Of a stretch of DNA of 47,571 bases, positions 26,509-34,140 are shown in pieces. Source of the DNA: Peptococcaceae bacterium SCADC1_2_3 (GTDB lineage Bacteria; Bacillota; Desulfotomaculia; Desulfotomaculales; Nap2-2B); the NCBI GenBank assembly GCA_000681355.2, contig JJNX02000009.1:1-47571 (forward strand), written 5' to 3'. A program made the position numbers and the translations under genes. The notes under the pieces were generated by a model, which was not told the DNA's origin, searched no databases, and saw only the letters and a program-made list of their open reading frames with translations. The first letter of the stretch is position 1; each line of letters begins with the position of its first letter.

Positions 26509-27258
26509 ATGAGATTGCTTGATAAGGTTGCTATTGTAACAGGTGGAGGTAGGGGAATTGGCCGGTCTATTGCCCTAAAGCTGGCCCAAGAGGGAGCAAA
26601 AGTAGTGGTTACTGATATGAATAAAGAAACGGCAAAAGAAGTAGCCAATGAAATCCAAAAAAAGGGTCAAACAGCAATGGCTTTAAAAGTGGACATAACT
26701 GTACCAAAAGACGTAGATGAAATGGTGCAAAAAACGCTTAATGAACTTAAGGTAATTGATATCTTAGTCAACAACGCTGGCTGGGATAAAGTAGAGAATT
26801 TTATTAATAGTTCCGAAGAAACCTGGGATAAAGTAATTACTATTAATTTAAAAGGCCCCATCAGGTGCGTTAAAGCAGTATTGCCCCATATGATTTCACG
26901 CCAGTATGGCAAGATTTTAAATATATCTTCTGACGCGGGCCGGGTAGGTTCCAGCGGCGAGGCTGTTTACTCAGCGTGCAAAGGAGGAATAATTGCTTTT
27001 TCTAAAACAATAGCCCGTGAAGTAGCCCGTTATAAATTAAACGTTAACTGCGTTGCCCCAGGACCTACCGATACACCAATATTAGAAATTTTTGCTGACC
27101 AACCTAAAATTTTAGAAGGCATGAAAAGATCAATACCTTTCCGCCGTTTAGCAAAACCAGAAGATATTGCAAATGCCGTTGCCTTTTTTGTTTCTGATGA
27201 GGCAGAATTTATTACCGGCCAAACCCTTAGTGTAAGTGGCGGGTTAACCATGATTTAA
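26509..27258 (+). CDS. Short-chain dehydrogenase, BadH-like (2-hydroxycyclohexanecarboxyl-CoA dehydrogenase type)
   Basis: A 249-residue NAD(P)-dependent SDR. The cofactor motif TGGGRGIGRS is at 11-20, NNAGWD near 88, and the catalytic Ser/Tyr/Lys fall in the stretch NISSDAGRVGSSGEAVY followed by ACKGG. PGPTDTPILE and FITGQTLSVSGGLTM close the protein. The NNAGWD, SDAxRVGSSGEAVYxACKGG and SVSGGLTM words closely match what I recall of BadH, which oxidises 2-hydroxycyclohexanecarboxyl-CoA in anaerobic benzoate metabolism of Rhodopseudomonas. A generic FabG-like 3-oxoacyl reductase is the alternative. Strong AGGAGG before the ATG; cotranscribed with the MaoC gene. Confidence 0.85.
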   Translation: MRLLDKVAIVTGGGRGIGRSIALKLAQEGAKVVVTDMNKETAKEVANEIQKKGQTAMALKVDITVPKDVDEMVQKTLNELKVIDILVNNAGWDKVENFINSSEETWDKVITINLKGPIRCVKAVLPHMISRQYGKILNISSDAGRVGSSGEAVYSACKGGIIAFSKTIAREVARYKLNVNCVAPGPTDTPILEIFADQPKILEGMKRSIPFRRLAKPEDIANAVAFFVSDEAEFITGQTLSVSGGLTMI

Positions 27259-27291
27259 CAGTACTAAATCTAACAGAAAGGTTTATTCTAA

Positions 27292-27921
27292 ATGAGGGTA
27301 ATTGCAATAAATGGTAGTCACCGCAAAGGAAAAAATACTACTATTATGCTGCAATGGGTTTTAGAAGAGGTCGCGGCTGCTAACGTAGAAACTGAGTTAA
27401 TAGAACTTACGGACTATAAAATAACACCATGTAAGGCCTGTAATTTTTGTTTAAAAAAAACAGAGTGCAATATAAAAAATGATGATATGATTGCTCTAGC
27501 GGAGAAGATGTTTAATGCGGACGGGATTGTTTTAGGCTCACCGGTATATTTTACTAACGTAACCGGTTTAATGAAAGTTTTTATGGACCGTACCCGGTGG
27601 ATGCATATGTGCCGCAATATGTTAAGCGATAAAATTGGCGCGGTGGTGACTAACGCTGGTTTGCGTAATGGGGGACAGGAGATTGTTTTAAACATTTTAA
27701 CCCGATTTTTAATGGCTCACGGCTTACATATAGTAGACAGTCGAAATCCAAAAAAAGGTATTTATAACATCGGAGCAACGGGAACAGTTTTTCAAGATCT
27801 TAGTCAAGAAAATAACGGAATAAATTGGAAAAAAAGCATCCGGGAAGACAATTTAGCCTTTAAAGAATGTAAAGAACTAGGTCAAAACCTGGTCAGGGAA
27901 ATTACGTTACGAAAAAGCTAG
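27292..27921 (+). CDS. Iron-sulfur flavoprotein (NADPH-dependent FMN reductase family)
   Basis: A 209-residue flavodoxin-fold protein. The N-terminal INGSHRKGKNT loop binds FMN phosphate. CKACNFCLKKTEC at about 45-57 is the compact Cx2Cx2Cx5C motif of the Isf family, which binds a [4Fe-4S] cluster. GSPVYFTNVTGLMKVFMDR is the second flavin-binding region. Isf proteins pass electrons between ferredoxin and other carriers or reduce oxidants; the partner here is unknown. It ends a three-gene unit with the MaoC and BadH-like genes, closed by the hairpin at 27965-27993, and may serve their redox step. Confidence 0.87.
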   Translation: MRVIAINGSHRKGKNTTIMLQWVLEEVAAANVETELIELTDYKITPCKACNFCLKKTECNIKNDDMIALAEKMFNADGIVLGSPVYFTNVTGLMKVFMDRTRWMHMCRNMLSDKIGAVVTNAGLRNGGQEIVLNILTRFLMAHGLHIVDSRNPKKGIYNIGATGTVFQDLSQENNGINWKKSIREDNLAFKECKELGQNLVREITLRKS

Positions 27922-27964
27922 TTCTTATTCTTATGTTATAAACAGATACCTATACATTATTAAA

Positions 27965-27993
27965 GGTCGTAAAATTTAAACGACCGTTTTTTT
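27965..27993 (+). terminator. Rho-independent terminator after the flavoprotein gene
   Basis: GGTCGT and ACGACC form a stem around an AT loop, followed by G and seven T residues. It lies 43 bases after the gene. The core GGTCGTAAAATTTAAACGACC-like layout resembles the GGCGTTAAATTTAACGCC palindromes with a few insertions and may be a diverged member. Confidence 0.75.
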
Positions 27994-28092
27994 AAGTTTA
28001 AAATGTAGTATGATTATTTAAAGCAGGAAATTAAAAATATTTGTTGAAATATTATATGATGAATGATGGTATCAAAATTATGGAAAGGGTTT

Positions 28093-28938
28093 ATGCTAAA
28101 ACAGATTCATACTCAAACGATAACCGATAACGTGGCGCGTCTATGCCAAGAAGCTAATTATTGTTTAGGACAAGACGTTACGGAATTATTAAAAAAAGCT
28201 AAAAAAGAAGAGGTTTCTCCTTTAGGTAAAGAGATCTTACAGCAAGTGCTTGAAAATGCTTGTATTGCGCAAGAAGAATCAGTCCCATTATGTCAGGATA
28301 CGGGAATGACCGTAGTATTTATTGAATTAGGTCAAGATGTCCACCTTACAGGAGGCGACCTTACTAAAGCAATTAATGAAGGAGTCCGGCGTGGTTACCG
28401 GGAAGGGTATTTACGTATGTCCGTAGTAAATCATCCTTTTAAAAGAAAAAATACTAACGACAATACCCCGGCCGTTATTCATGTAAAAATAGTCCCGGGA
28501 GATAAATTAAAGATTATTGTTTTTCCTAAAGGTTTTGGGGGGGAAAACTTTAGCGGATTAAAAATGCTGTTGCCCGGTGAAGGAAAAAGAGGGGTTAAAA
28601 AATTTATCCTTGAGCAGGTGAAATTAGCAGGTTCTAATCCTTGCCCCCCGATAATTGTGGGTGTTGGTATTGGCGGTACTTTTGAAAAAGCAGCTTTACT
28701 GGCTAAAAAGGCTTTGTTACGCAAGGTTGGCGAGCCTAGCTCTTTATCTGAAATTGCTATCCTGGAAAAAGAATTATTACATGAAATTAACTCTTTAGGT
28801 TTTGGACCACAGGGATTAGGCGGCAGCACAACCGCCCTGGCGGTTAATATTGAAATTTTTCCGTGCCATATAGCCAGTTTACCAGTAGCCGTAAATATTA
28901 ATTGTTCTGCGCATCGTCAAAAGGAAGTTATACTTTAA
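28093..28938 (+). CDS. Class I fumarate hydratase, alpha subunit
   Basis: The N-terminal chain of the two-subunit, oxygen-sensitive [4Fe-4S] fumarase that hydrates fumarate to malate. Cluster cysteines are in VPLCQDTGM, NPCPPIIVGVGIGG and the late FPCHIASLPV. I start at the ATG at 28093 (MLKQIHTQTITDNVARLC); upstream ATGs at 28063 and 28066 lack a Shine-Dalgarno. Length 281 fits the family. It heads the methylmalonyl-CoA gene block, as fumarase does in the mmc cluster of Pelotomaculum thermopropionicum. The beta gene overlaps its end. A close homologue is L(+)-tartrate dehydratase alpha; context favours fumarase. Confidence 0.92.
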   Translation: MLKQIHTQTITDNVARLCQEANYCLGQDVTELLKKAKKEEVSPLGKEILQQVLENACIAQEESVPLCQDTGMTVVFIELGQDVHLTGGDLTKAINEGVRRGYREGYLRMSVVNHPFKRKNTNDNTPAVIHVKIVPGDKLKIIVFPKGFGGENFSGLKMLLPGEGKRGVKKFILEQVKLAGSNPCPPIIVGVGIGGTFEKAALLAKKALLRKVGEPSSLSEIAILEKELLHEINSLGFGPQGLGGSTTALAVNIEIFPCHIASLPVAVNINCSAHRQKEVIL

Positions 28939-29525
28939 AAGAAAGTGAAATAAAAAAGTTGACCCTGTTGACCCCCCTTAAATTATATACACCTCTAACC
29001 GATGAAGTAATTGAGAAGCTTCGCGTTGGCCAACGGGTTCTTCTAAACGGTGTACTTTTAACGGCCCGAGACGCGGCGCATAAAAAATTAAACAAATTTC
29101 TGGAATTAGGCAATGAACTTCCTTTTTCCCTTAAAGGCCTCGTTATTTACTATGTAGCCCCAACACCTGCAAAACCTGGTCAGGTAATTGGCTCAGCCGG
29201 ACCTACCACCAGCAGCCGGATGGATATTTATACTCCCCGCTTGCTGGCTTTAGGAATTAAAGGGACCATTGGACACGGAAAGCGTTCTCCTCAGGTAGTT
29301 AAAGCGTTGAAAAAATATCAGGCGATTTATTTTGTTGCTGTTGGTGGTACAGCCGCCTTAATTGCTAAATCCATTAAAGAAAATCGCCTGATTGCCTTTC
29401 CTGAATTAGGCGCAGAGTCCATTCAAGAACTGGTGGTTGAAAATTTCCCCGTTATTGTAGCCAATGATATTTATGGAGGTGATATATACGAGGAAGGCTG
29501 GAAAAAATACGCCATAAAACCATAA
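28902..29525 (+). CDS. Class I fumarate hydratase, beta subunit (start uncertain)
   Basis: The C-terminal chain of the same enzyme. It shows the expected YTPLTDEVIEKLRVGQRVLLNG start, TARDAAHKK, the substrate-binding GPTTSSRMD and TIGHGKRSP. The first in-frame start is TTG at 28902, inside the alpha gene and without a Shine-Dalgarno. An AAAGGAAG at 28919-28926 has no canonical start at normal spacing. Later TTG codons at 28959 and 28968 would give a more typical N-terminus but also lack a good Shine-Dalgarno. The true start is therefore open; translation is probably coupled to the alpha chain. Confidence 0.9.
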   Translation: MFCASSKGSYTLKESEIKKLTLLTPLKLYTPLTDEVIEKLRVGQRVLLNGVLLTARDAAHKKLNKFLELGNELPFSLKGLVIYYVAPTPAKPGQVIGSAGPTTSSRMDIYTPRLLALGIKGTIGHGKRSPQVVKALKKYQAIYFVAVGGTAALIAKSIKENRLIAFPELGAESIQELVVENFPVIVANDIYGGDIYEEGWKKYAIKP

Positions 29526-29551
29526 ATAAATAATGAAGGAGGAGATGTTTT

Positions 29552-31222
29552 TTGTTTGACCAGGAAATGGTGTCTAGTTTACAGGCAAAAAAAGAAAAAT
29601 GGCAGGCTAAATTAGATACCCAAAATCAAAAACGTCCTGAAAGGCAAACCGATTTTACCACTGATACCGGAATTAAGATTAAAACAACCTATACTCCAGT
29701 TGAAGTAGCCGAACTGGGTTACGAAAAGGATTTGGGTCTTCCGGGAGAATATCCTTATACCCGGGGGGTTCAACCAAATATGTACCGCGGGCGGTTATGG
29801 ACCATGCGACAATACGCCGGGTTTGGCACAGCCGAAGAAACTAATAAACGTTTTCGTTATTTGCTAGAACAAGGACAGACAGGCTTAAGCATCGCGTTTG
29901 ATTTACCCACCCAAATAGGTTACGACTCTGATCATTCTTTGGCCCAGGGAGAGGTAGGAAAAGTAGGGGTAGCTATTGACTCATTGTTAGATATGGAAAC
30001 ATTGTTTGAAAAAATTCCGTTGGATAAAGTAAGCACTTCTATGACCATTAATTCACCAGCCGCAATTTTGCTGGCTATGTACATTGCCCTGGGAGAAAAA
30101 CAAGGGGTTTCTCCGGATATATTAAACGGGACAATTCAAAACGATATTTTAAAAGAATATGTGGCGCGTGGTACTTATATTTTTCCTGTTGGGTCTTCCA
30201 TGCGTTTAATAACAGATGTCTTTGCCTATTGTGCCAAGAACGTTCCCCGTTGGAATACAATTAGCATCAGTGGTTACCACATCCGGGAAGCAGGTTCCAC
30301 TGCCGTCCAGGAAATTGCCTTTACCCTGGCCAATGGTATTGCTTACGTAAAAGCAGCTATTGACGCTGGGCTAGATGTAGATGAGTTTGGCCCGCGTTTA
30401 TCATTTTTCTTTAACGCCCACCTTAATTTTTTTGAAGAAGTGGCTAAATATAGAGCCGCACGTAAGCTATGGGCAAAAATTATGAAAGAACGTTTTGGAG
30501 CTAAAAACCCCCGTTCCCAAATGCTTCGTTTTCATACCCAAACGGCAGGATGTACTTTGACGGCCCAACAGCCTGACGTAAATATTATGCGGGTAGCTTT
30601 TCAAGCTTTAAGCGCGGCTTTGGGCGGCACCCAATCTTTACACACTAATTCTAAAGACGAAGCATTGGCGCTGCCTAGTGAACATGCTGTTTTAATTGCT
30701 TTACGCACCCAGCAGGTAGTTGGTTATGAAATCGGCGTGGCCGATACTGTTGACCCCTTAGGCGGCTCATTTTTTGTCGAAGCCCTGACTAATGAAATAG
30801 AACAAAAAGCCCAAGAATATATAGAAAAAATTGATGAGTTGGGCGGTGCCCCGGAAGCCTTGGCCTTCATGCAAAAAGAAATTCAACAAAGCGCCTACCA
30901 GTACCAACAAGACATCGAAAGTAGTAGGAAAACGGTGATAGGAGTTAATAAATTCCTGATAGCTGAAGAATTACCCCAGGATTTGCTAAAAGTAGACCCG
31001 GCCGTAGGTGAAAAGCAAATAGCCAGGCTAAAAAAACTTAAAGCCGAAAGGGACAATGCTATCGTTGAGGTAGCGTTAAAGGAAATTCGTCAGGCTGCCC
31101 AAACCAAAGAAAATTTAGTGCCCCTTTTTGTTGAGGCTGTTAAAAATTATGCTACCTTAGGTGAGATTTGCGGAGTATTAAGAGAAGTATTCGGTGAACA
31201 CCAACAACAACCAATATTCTAG
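29552..31222 (+). CDS. Methylmalonyl-CoA mutase, large (catalytic) subunit
   Basis: Interconverts (R)-methylmalonyl-CoA and succinyl-CoA using adenosylcobalamin. The 556 residues are the TIM-barrel substrate domain only, as in archaeal/syntroph two-subunit enzymes. Specificity residues point to methylmalonyl-CoA: Tyr88 in TMRQYAGF (Phe in isobutyryl-CoA mutase) and Arg218 in SSMRLI. Other family words are [27 protein letters not shown] and TVDPLGGS. The separate cobalamin-binding subunit (DxHxxG) is not encoded next to it: the epimerase gene follows after 22 bases. The start is TTG behind AAGGAGGAGAT. Confidence 0.95.
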   Translation: MFDQEMVSSLQAKKEKWQAKLDTQNQKRPERQTDFTTDTGIKIKTTYTPVEVAELGYEKDLGLPGEYPYTRGVQPNMYRGRLWTMRQYAGFGTAEETNKRFRYLLEQGQTGLSIAFDLPTQIGYDSDHSLAQGEVGKVGVAIDSLLDMETLFEKIPLDKVSTSMTINSPAAILLAMYIALGEKQGVSPDILNGTIQNDILKEYVARGTYIFPVGSSMRLITDVFAYCAKNVPRWNTISISGYHIREAGSTAVQEIAFTLANGIAYVKAAIDAGLDVDEFGPRLSFFFNAHLNFFEEVAKYRAARKLWAKIMKERFGAKNPRSQMLRFHTQTAGCTLTAQQPDVNIMRVAFQALSAALGGTQSLHTNSKDEALALPSEHAVLIALRTQQVVGYEIGVADTVDPLGGSFFVEALTNEIEQKAQEYIEKIDELGGAPEALAFMQKEIQQSAYQYQQDIESSRKTVIGVNKFLIAEELPQDLLKVDPAVGEKQIARLKKLKAERDNAIVEVALKEIRQAAQTKENLVPLFVEAVKNYATLGEICGVLREVFGEHQQQPIF

Positions 31223-31244
31223 TCTAATTTAGGGAGGGGATACT

Positions 31245-31646
31245 TTGATTAAAAAGATAGACCATATTGGCGTAGCCGTTAAGGATTTAAACGCGGCTAT
31301 TAAGTTTTACGAAGGGCTATTAGGCTTAAAGGTAGTAGATACCGAAATAGTTGAGGATCAAAAGGTAAAGGTAGCTTTTTTACCTGTAGGTGATAGTGAA
31401 GTAGAGCTATTAGAATCTACCGCCCCTGATGGGCCAATAGCCAAATTTATTGAAAAAAATGGTGAGGGAATCCAGCATATTGCTTTTCGGGTAGAAAACC
31501 TGACGGAAAAACTAGCCGAGCTAAAAGAAAAAGGGGTACGCTTAATTGATGAAAAACCTAGACGGGGAGCCGGAGGAGCAATGATTGCTTTTTTACATCC
31601 TAAATCTACTTTTGGTACCCTGGTTGAACTATGTAAACGCGGGTAG
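31245..31646 (+). CDS. mce: Methylmalonyl-CoA epimerase
   Basis: Converts (S)- to (R)-methylmalonyl-CoA, linking the carboxyltransferase product to the mutase. The 133 residues form two glyoxalase/VOC beta-alpha-beta-beta-beta units: [26 protein letters not shown] at the N-terminus and [14 protein letters not shown] in the second half, with metal ligands His and Glu (HIG, VELLE, QHIAF, LVELC). The start is TTG after GGGAGGGG. Spacing to both neighbours is under 25 bases, so it is cotranscribed with the mutase and carboxyltransferase genes. Confidence 0.95.
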   Translation: MIKKIDHIGVAVKDLNAAIKFYEGLLGLKVVDTEIVEDQKVKVAFLPVGDSEVELLESTAPDGPIAKFIEKNGEGIQHIAFRVENLTEKLAELKEKGVRLIDEKPRRGAGGAMIAFLHPKSTFGTLVELCKRG

Positions 31647-31663
31647 GAGAAAGGAGAAAAGTT

Positions 31664-33199
31664 ATGAGTATGTTGGAAAAATTAGAACAGTTAAACAAAC
31701 TACGAGCCCAAATAATTGCTGGAGGCGGACCAAAAAGAATTGAAAAACAGCATGAAGCAAGCAAAAAAACAGCGAGAGAGCGTATTGAATTATTATGTGA
31801 TCCGGGTAGTTTTATAGAGATAAATGTTTTTGCCGGTGATTCAAGCACTGAAAAAAACGATTATCCTGGTGAAGGAGTGGTTACGGGACACGGGACTATA
31901 GATGGCCACTTGGTTTATATTTTTGCCCAGGATTTTACGGTTACTGGTGGTTCTTTAGGTCGGATCCACGCTGATAAAATATGCGAAGTTCTTGATCTAG
32001 CCATGAAAACAGGGGCGCCGGTTATAGGCTTAAATGATTCAGGAGGAGCCCGGATTCAGGAGGGTGTAGATGCATTAAACGGTTACGGAAAAATATTTTT
32101 CCGCAATACCATTGCTTCAGGAGTCGTCCCTCAAATCTCAGTAATTATGGGTCCATCAGCCGGAGGAGCGGTATATTCTCCCGCCTTAATGGATTTTATT
32201 TTTATGGTTCAGCATACCAGTCACATGTTTATTACTGGTCCAGCCGTAATTAAATCAGTTACCGGAGAAGAAGTTTCTATGGAAGACCTGGGAGGCGCGT
32301 TGACTCATAACCAAACCAGCGGCGTGGCTCATTTTATAGCTGAAGATGAAAATACTTGTCTGAGCATGATCAGACAATTAATAAGTTACCTGCCAGCTAA
32401 CAATTTAGAAGAACCTCCTTTGGCTCCCCCAAGAGAACCTGCAGGTGACCCTGAAGAATTGCTTACTATTATTCCCGACGATCCAAATCGTTCCTACGAC
32501 GTAAAAAGAATAATTAGTCTAATCTTTGATGGTGGTGAATTACTTGAAGTCCATCCTTACTACGCACGTAATGGCGTAATAGGTTTTGCCCGAATTAACG
32601 GTCAAGTAGTAGGAATAATAGCCAACCAACCTAATCACCTGGCGGGGTGCCTAGACATAAACGTTTCGGATAAAATCAGCCGTTTCATACGTTTCTGTGA
32701 TTGCTTTAACATTCCCCTGGTTACTTTTATGGATGTGCCGGGCTTTTTACCAGGCACAGACCAGGAATACGGCGGAATTATCCGCCATGGGGCAAAAATG
32801 CTTTATGCCTATTCAGAAGCAACCGTACCTAAAATTACAATAATCTTGCGTAAAGCTTATGGAGGAGCTTACCTGGCTATGTGCGCTAAAGCTTTGGGCG
32901 CTGATTCCTCATACGCCTGGCCAACAGCCGAAATTGCGGTAATGGGACCTGGTGGAGCAGTAAATATTGTTAACCGGGAACAAATTGCTAAGGCAGAAAA
33001 TCCTGCTGCCGTGCGGGCACAACTGGTAGCCGAATACCGGGAAAAATTCGCTAATCCATACATTGCTGCTGCCCGGCCGTTTTTGGAAGACGTTATTGAT
33101 CCTCGCGACACCAGGAAAAAAATAATTATGGCTTTACGGGCCCTGGTAAATAAAAGAGAAAGCAGGCCGCGCAAAAAACATGGTAATTTCCCGGTATAA
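31664..33199 (+). CDS. Methylmalonyl-CoA carboxyltransferase 12S / decarboxylase alpha subunit
   Basis: Transfers CO2 between methylmalonyl-CoA and the biotin carrier. The 511 residues hold the two crotonase-like halves of acyl-CoA carboxyltransferases. The N-half has ETARERIEL-type KTARERIELL and oxyanion glycines in GLNDSGGARIQEG; GPSAGGAVYSPAL and the C-half FMDVPGFLPGTDQE and RKAYGGAYLAMC follow. Sodium-pumping methylmalonyl-CoA decarboxylase uses the same alpha subunit. Here the adjacent 5S gene and the lack of a membrane beta subunit favour transcarboxylase. ATG after AGGAGAAAAG. Confidence 0.94.
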   Translation: MSMLEKLEQLNKLRAQIIAGGGPKRIEKQHEASKKTARERIELLCDPGSFIEINVFAGDSSTEKNDYPGEGVVTGHGTIDGHLVYIFAQDFTVTGGSLGRIHADKICEVLDLAMKTGAPVIGLNDSGGARIQEGVDALNGYGKIFFRNTIASGVVPQISVIMGPSAGGAVYSPALMDFIFMVQHTSHMFITGPAVIKSVTGEEVSMEDLGGALTHNQTSGVAHFIAEDENTCLSMIRQLISYLPANNLEEPPLAPPREPAGDPEELLTIIPDDPNRSYDVKRIISLIFDGGELLEVHPYYARNGVIGFARINGQVVGIIANQPNHLAGCLDINVSDKISRFIRFCDCFNIPLVTFMDVPGFLPGTDQEYGGIIRHGAKMLYAYSEATVPKITIILRKAYGGAYLAMCAKALGADSSYAWPTAEIAVMGPGGAVNIVNREQIAKAENPAAVRAQLVAEYREKFANPYIAAARPFLEDVIDPRDTRKKIIMALRALVNKRESRPRKKHGNFPV

Positions 33200-33277
33200 T
33201 TAAAATTGAAATAAAAAACTATCTAGATTTTATAAGACACTAGAATGTAATGTTCTTGTTAAAAAGAGGTGTAAATA

Positions 33278-33457
33278 ATGTTGATTAAGAAAAAAATTAG
33301 TCCAGAAGTAGCGGCAGCAGTTATTGCAGCAATAACTGCAATTGGCTTGCCTACTATAGAAACCAGGGTAGTTAGCATCAAGCCTATCACAAAATCTGGT
33401 ATTTGGAAATGGGCCGGGGTATTCGAAATGATGCTTGGCCGGGGGATAAAAAACTAA
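33278..33457 (+). CDS. Small MmdE/OadG-C-terminal-like subunit, 59 aa
   Basis: AGAGGTG precedes an ATG at 33278. The peptide starts MLIKKKISPEVAAAVIAAITA and continues RVVSIKPITKSGIWKWAGVFEMMLGRG. The first half is an Ala/Ile amphipathic helix and the second half has the RVVSI-x-W-x-AG-x-E-M-R pattern seen at the C-terminus of delta subunits and in epsilon (MmdE) subunits of methylmalonyl-CoA decarboxylases. There is no membrane helix. In Veillonella, epsilon stabilises the decarboxylase complex. Its position between 12S and the biotin carrier supports the assignment, which remains by pattern only. Confidence 0.72.
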   Translation: MLIKKKISPEVAAAVIAAITAIGLPTIETRVVSIKPITKSGIWKWAGVFEMMLGRGIKN

Positions 33458-33509
33458 GCTATTTTTTAAAATTTTAAATTTCCAAGCTTTAATTTATTAT
33501 TTATAATCC

Positions 33510-33526
33510 GATATTCATAGAATATC
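33510..33526. promoter_or_regulatory. Perfect 7-bp stem-loop ahead of the biotin carrier gene
   Basis: GATATTC-ATA-GAATATC is a perfect inverted repeat 27 bases before the short reading frame at 33554. There is no T-run, so it is more likely an operator or an mRNA structure than a terminator. Confidence 0.35.
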
Positions 33527-33553
33527 ACCGAGTTTATTACATAGGAGGAGGTT

Positions 33554-33577
33554 ATGTATTATAATGAAAAAATTTAA
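33554..33577 (+). CDS. Possible 7-codon leader peptide overlapping the biotin carrier start
   Basis: ATG TAT TAT AAT GAA AAA ATT TAA encodes MYYNEKI. This ATG sits at the best distance from the very strong AGGAGGAGG, whereas the biotin carrier ATG at 33564 is 14 bases away and in another frame. Ribosomes may therefore start here first and reinitiate at the carrier, whose start codon lies inside this frame. It is equally possible that the longer spacing is simply tolerated. Confidence 0.35.
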   Translation: MYYNEKI

Positions 33578-33986
33578 AGTTATTGTTAACGGCGATCCTT
33601 TTGAAGTTGAGGTAGAAGAAATAACTGGGGCAATTCAAAGTGTTACAACACCTAAGTCTGCACCATCAGTAAGTACCGCTCCAAAACCAACCCCAAAATT
33701 TACGCCGCCTCCTGCTGCAGCAACCCGTCCTGCAGCAGCACCAACAGCAGCTAAGCCAGCAGTAACGGCAAAACCAGGCGTAGTATGTGCTTTAATGCCT
33801 GGTAGTGTTATTGATATTAAAGTGAATGTTGGGGACAAGGTAAAAACAGGAGACGTTATCTTAATTTTAGAAGCAATGAAAATGGAAAATGAAATTAGCG
33901 CTCCTAAAGACGGTACCATAAAAGAGATTAAGGTTAATAAAGGTCAAGCCGTTAATACAGGCGATGAACTAATTTATATTGAATAG
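33564..33986 (+). CDS. Biotin carboxyl carrier subunit (1.3S / gamma)
   Basis: Carries CO2 on biotin between the 12S and 5S active sites. The 140 residues begin with a short assembly domain (MKKFKVIVNGDPFEVEVEE), followed by a Pro/Ala/Thr-rich flexible linker (about 26-70). The biotinyl domain has the canonical EAMKMENEI, whose Lys is biotinylated by BirA, and the hinge GDELIYIE at the C-terminus. It lies between the 59-aa subunit and the 5S gene. Alternative partners (oxaloacetate or glutaconyl decarboxylase) are less likely in this context. Confidence 0.94.
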   Translation: MKKFKVIVNGDPFEVEVEEITGAIQSVTTPKSAPSVSTAPKPTPKFTPPPAAATRPAAAPTAAKPAVTAKPGVVCALMPGSVIDIKVNVGDKVKTGDVILILEAMKMENEISAPKDGTIKEIKVNKGQAVNTGDELIYIE

Positions 33987-33992
33987 CTAAAA

Positions 33993-34056
33993 AATCGTCG
34001 GGGATCTAATGCCGGATATTTGGTAGCTTATACTTGACGTTAGATTTCCGGCGATT
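33993..34056 (+). promoter_or_regulatory. Long imperfect stem-loop between biotin carrier and 5S genes
   Basis: The arms 33993-34011 (AATCGTCGGGGATCTAATG) and 34038-34056 (CGTTAGATTTCCGGCGATT) pair along 19 bases, with G-U pairs at four positions and no gaps. The 26-base loop holds GGTAGCTTATACTTG. It is followed by ATTATAATAATT repeats rather than a T-run. It may be an mRNA processing or stability element that sets the ratio of carrier to 5S, or a weak terminator. No known riboswitch class was recognised. Confidence 0.5.
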
Positions 34057-34140
34057 ATAATTATTATAATAATTATAATAATAAATAAAAGACCTTTAAA
34101 TAAAAAAGATTAACGACTATTTTTAAGGAAGGGAGAAACC

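Noticed and set aside
33200-33277. TTGAAA plus TATAAG promoter before the 59-aa subunit
   Set aside because: Spacer is 19 bases and both boxes are imperfect in AT-rich sequence; not distinguishable from chance.
34050-34090. ATTATAATAATT run as a microsatellite of interest
   Set aside because: Simple AT-rich sequence beside a stem-loop; no regular unit is maintained.
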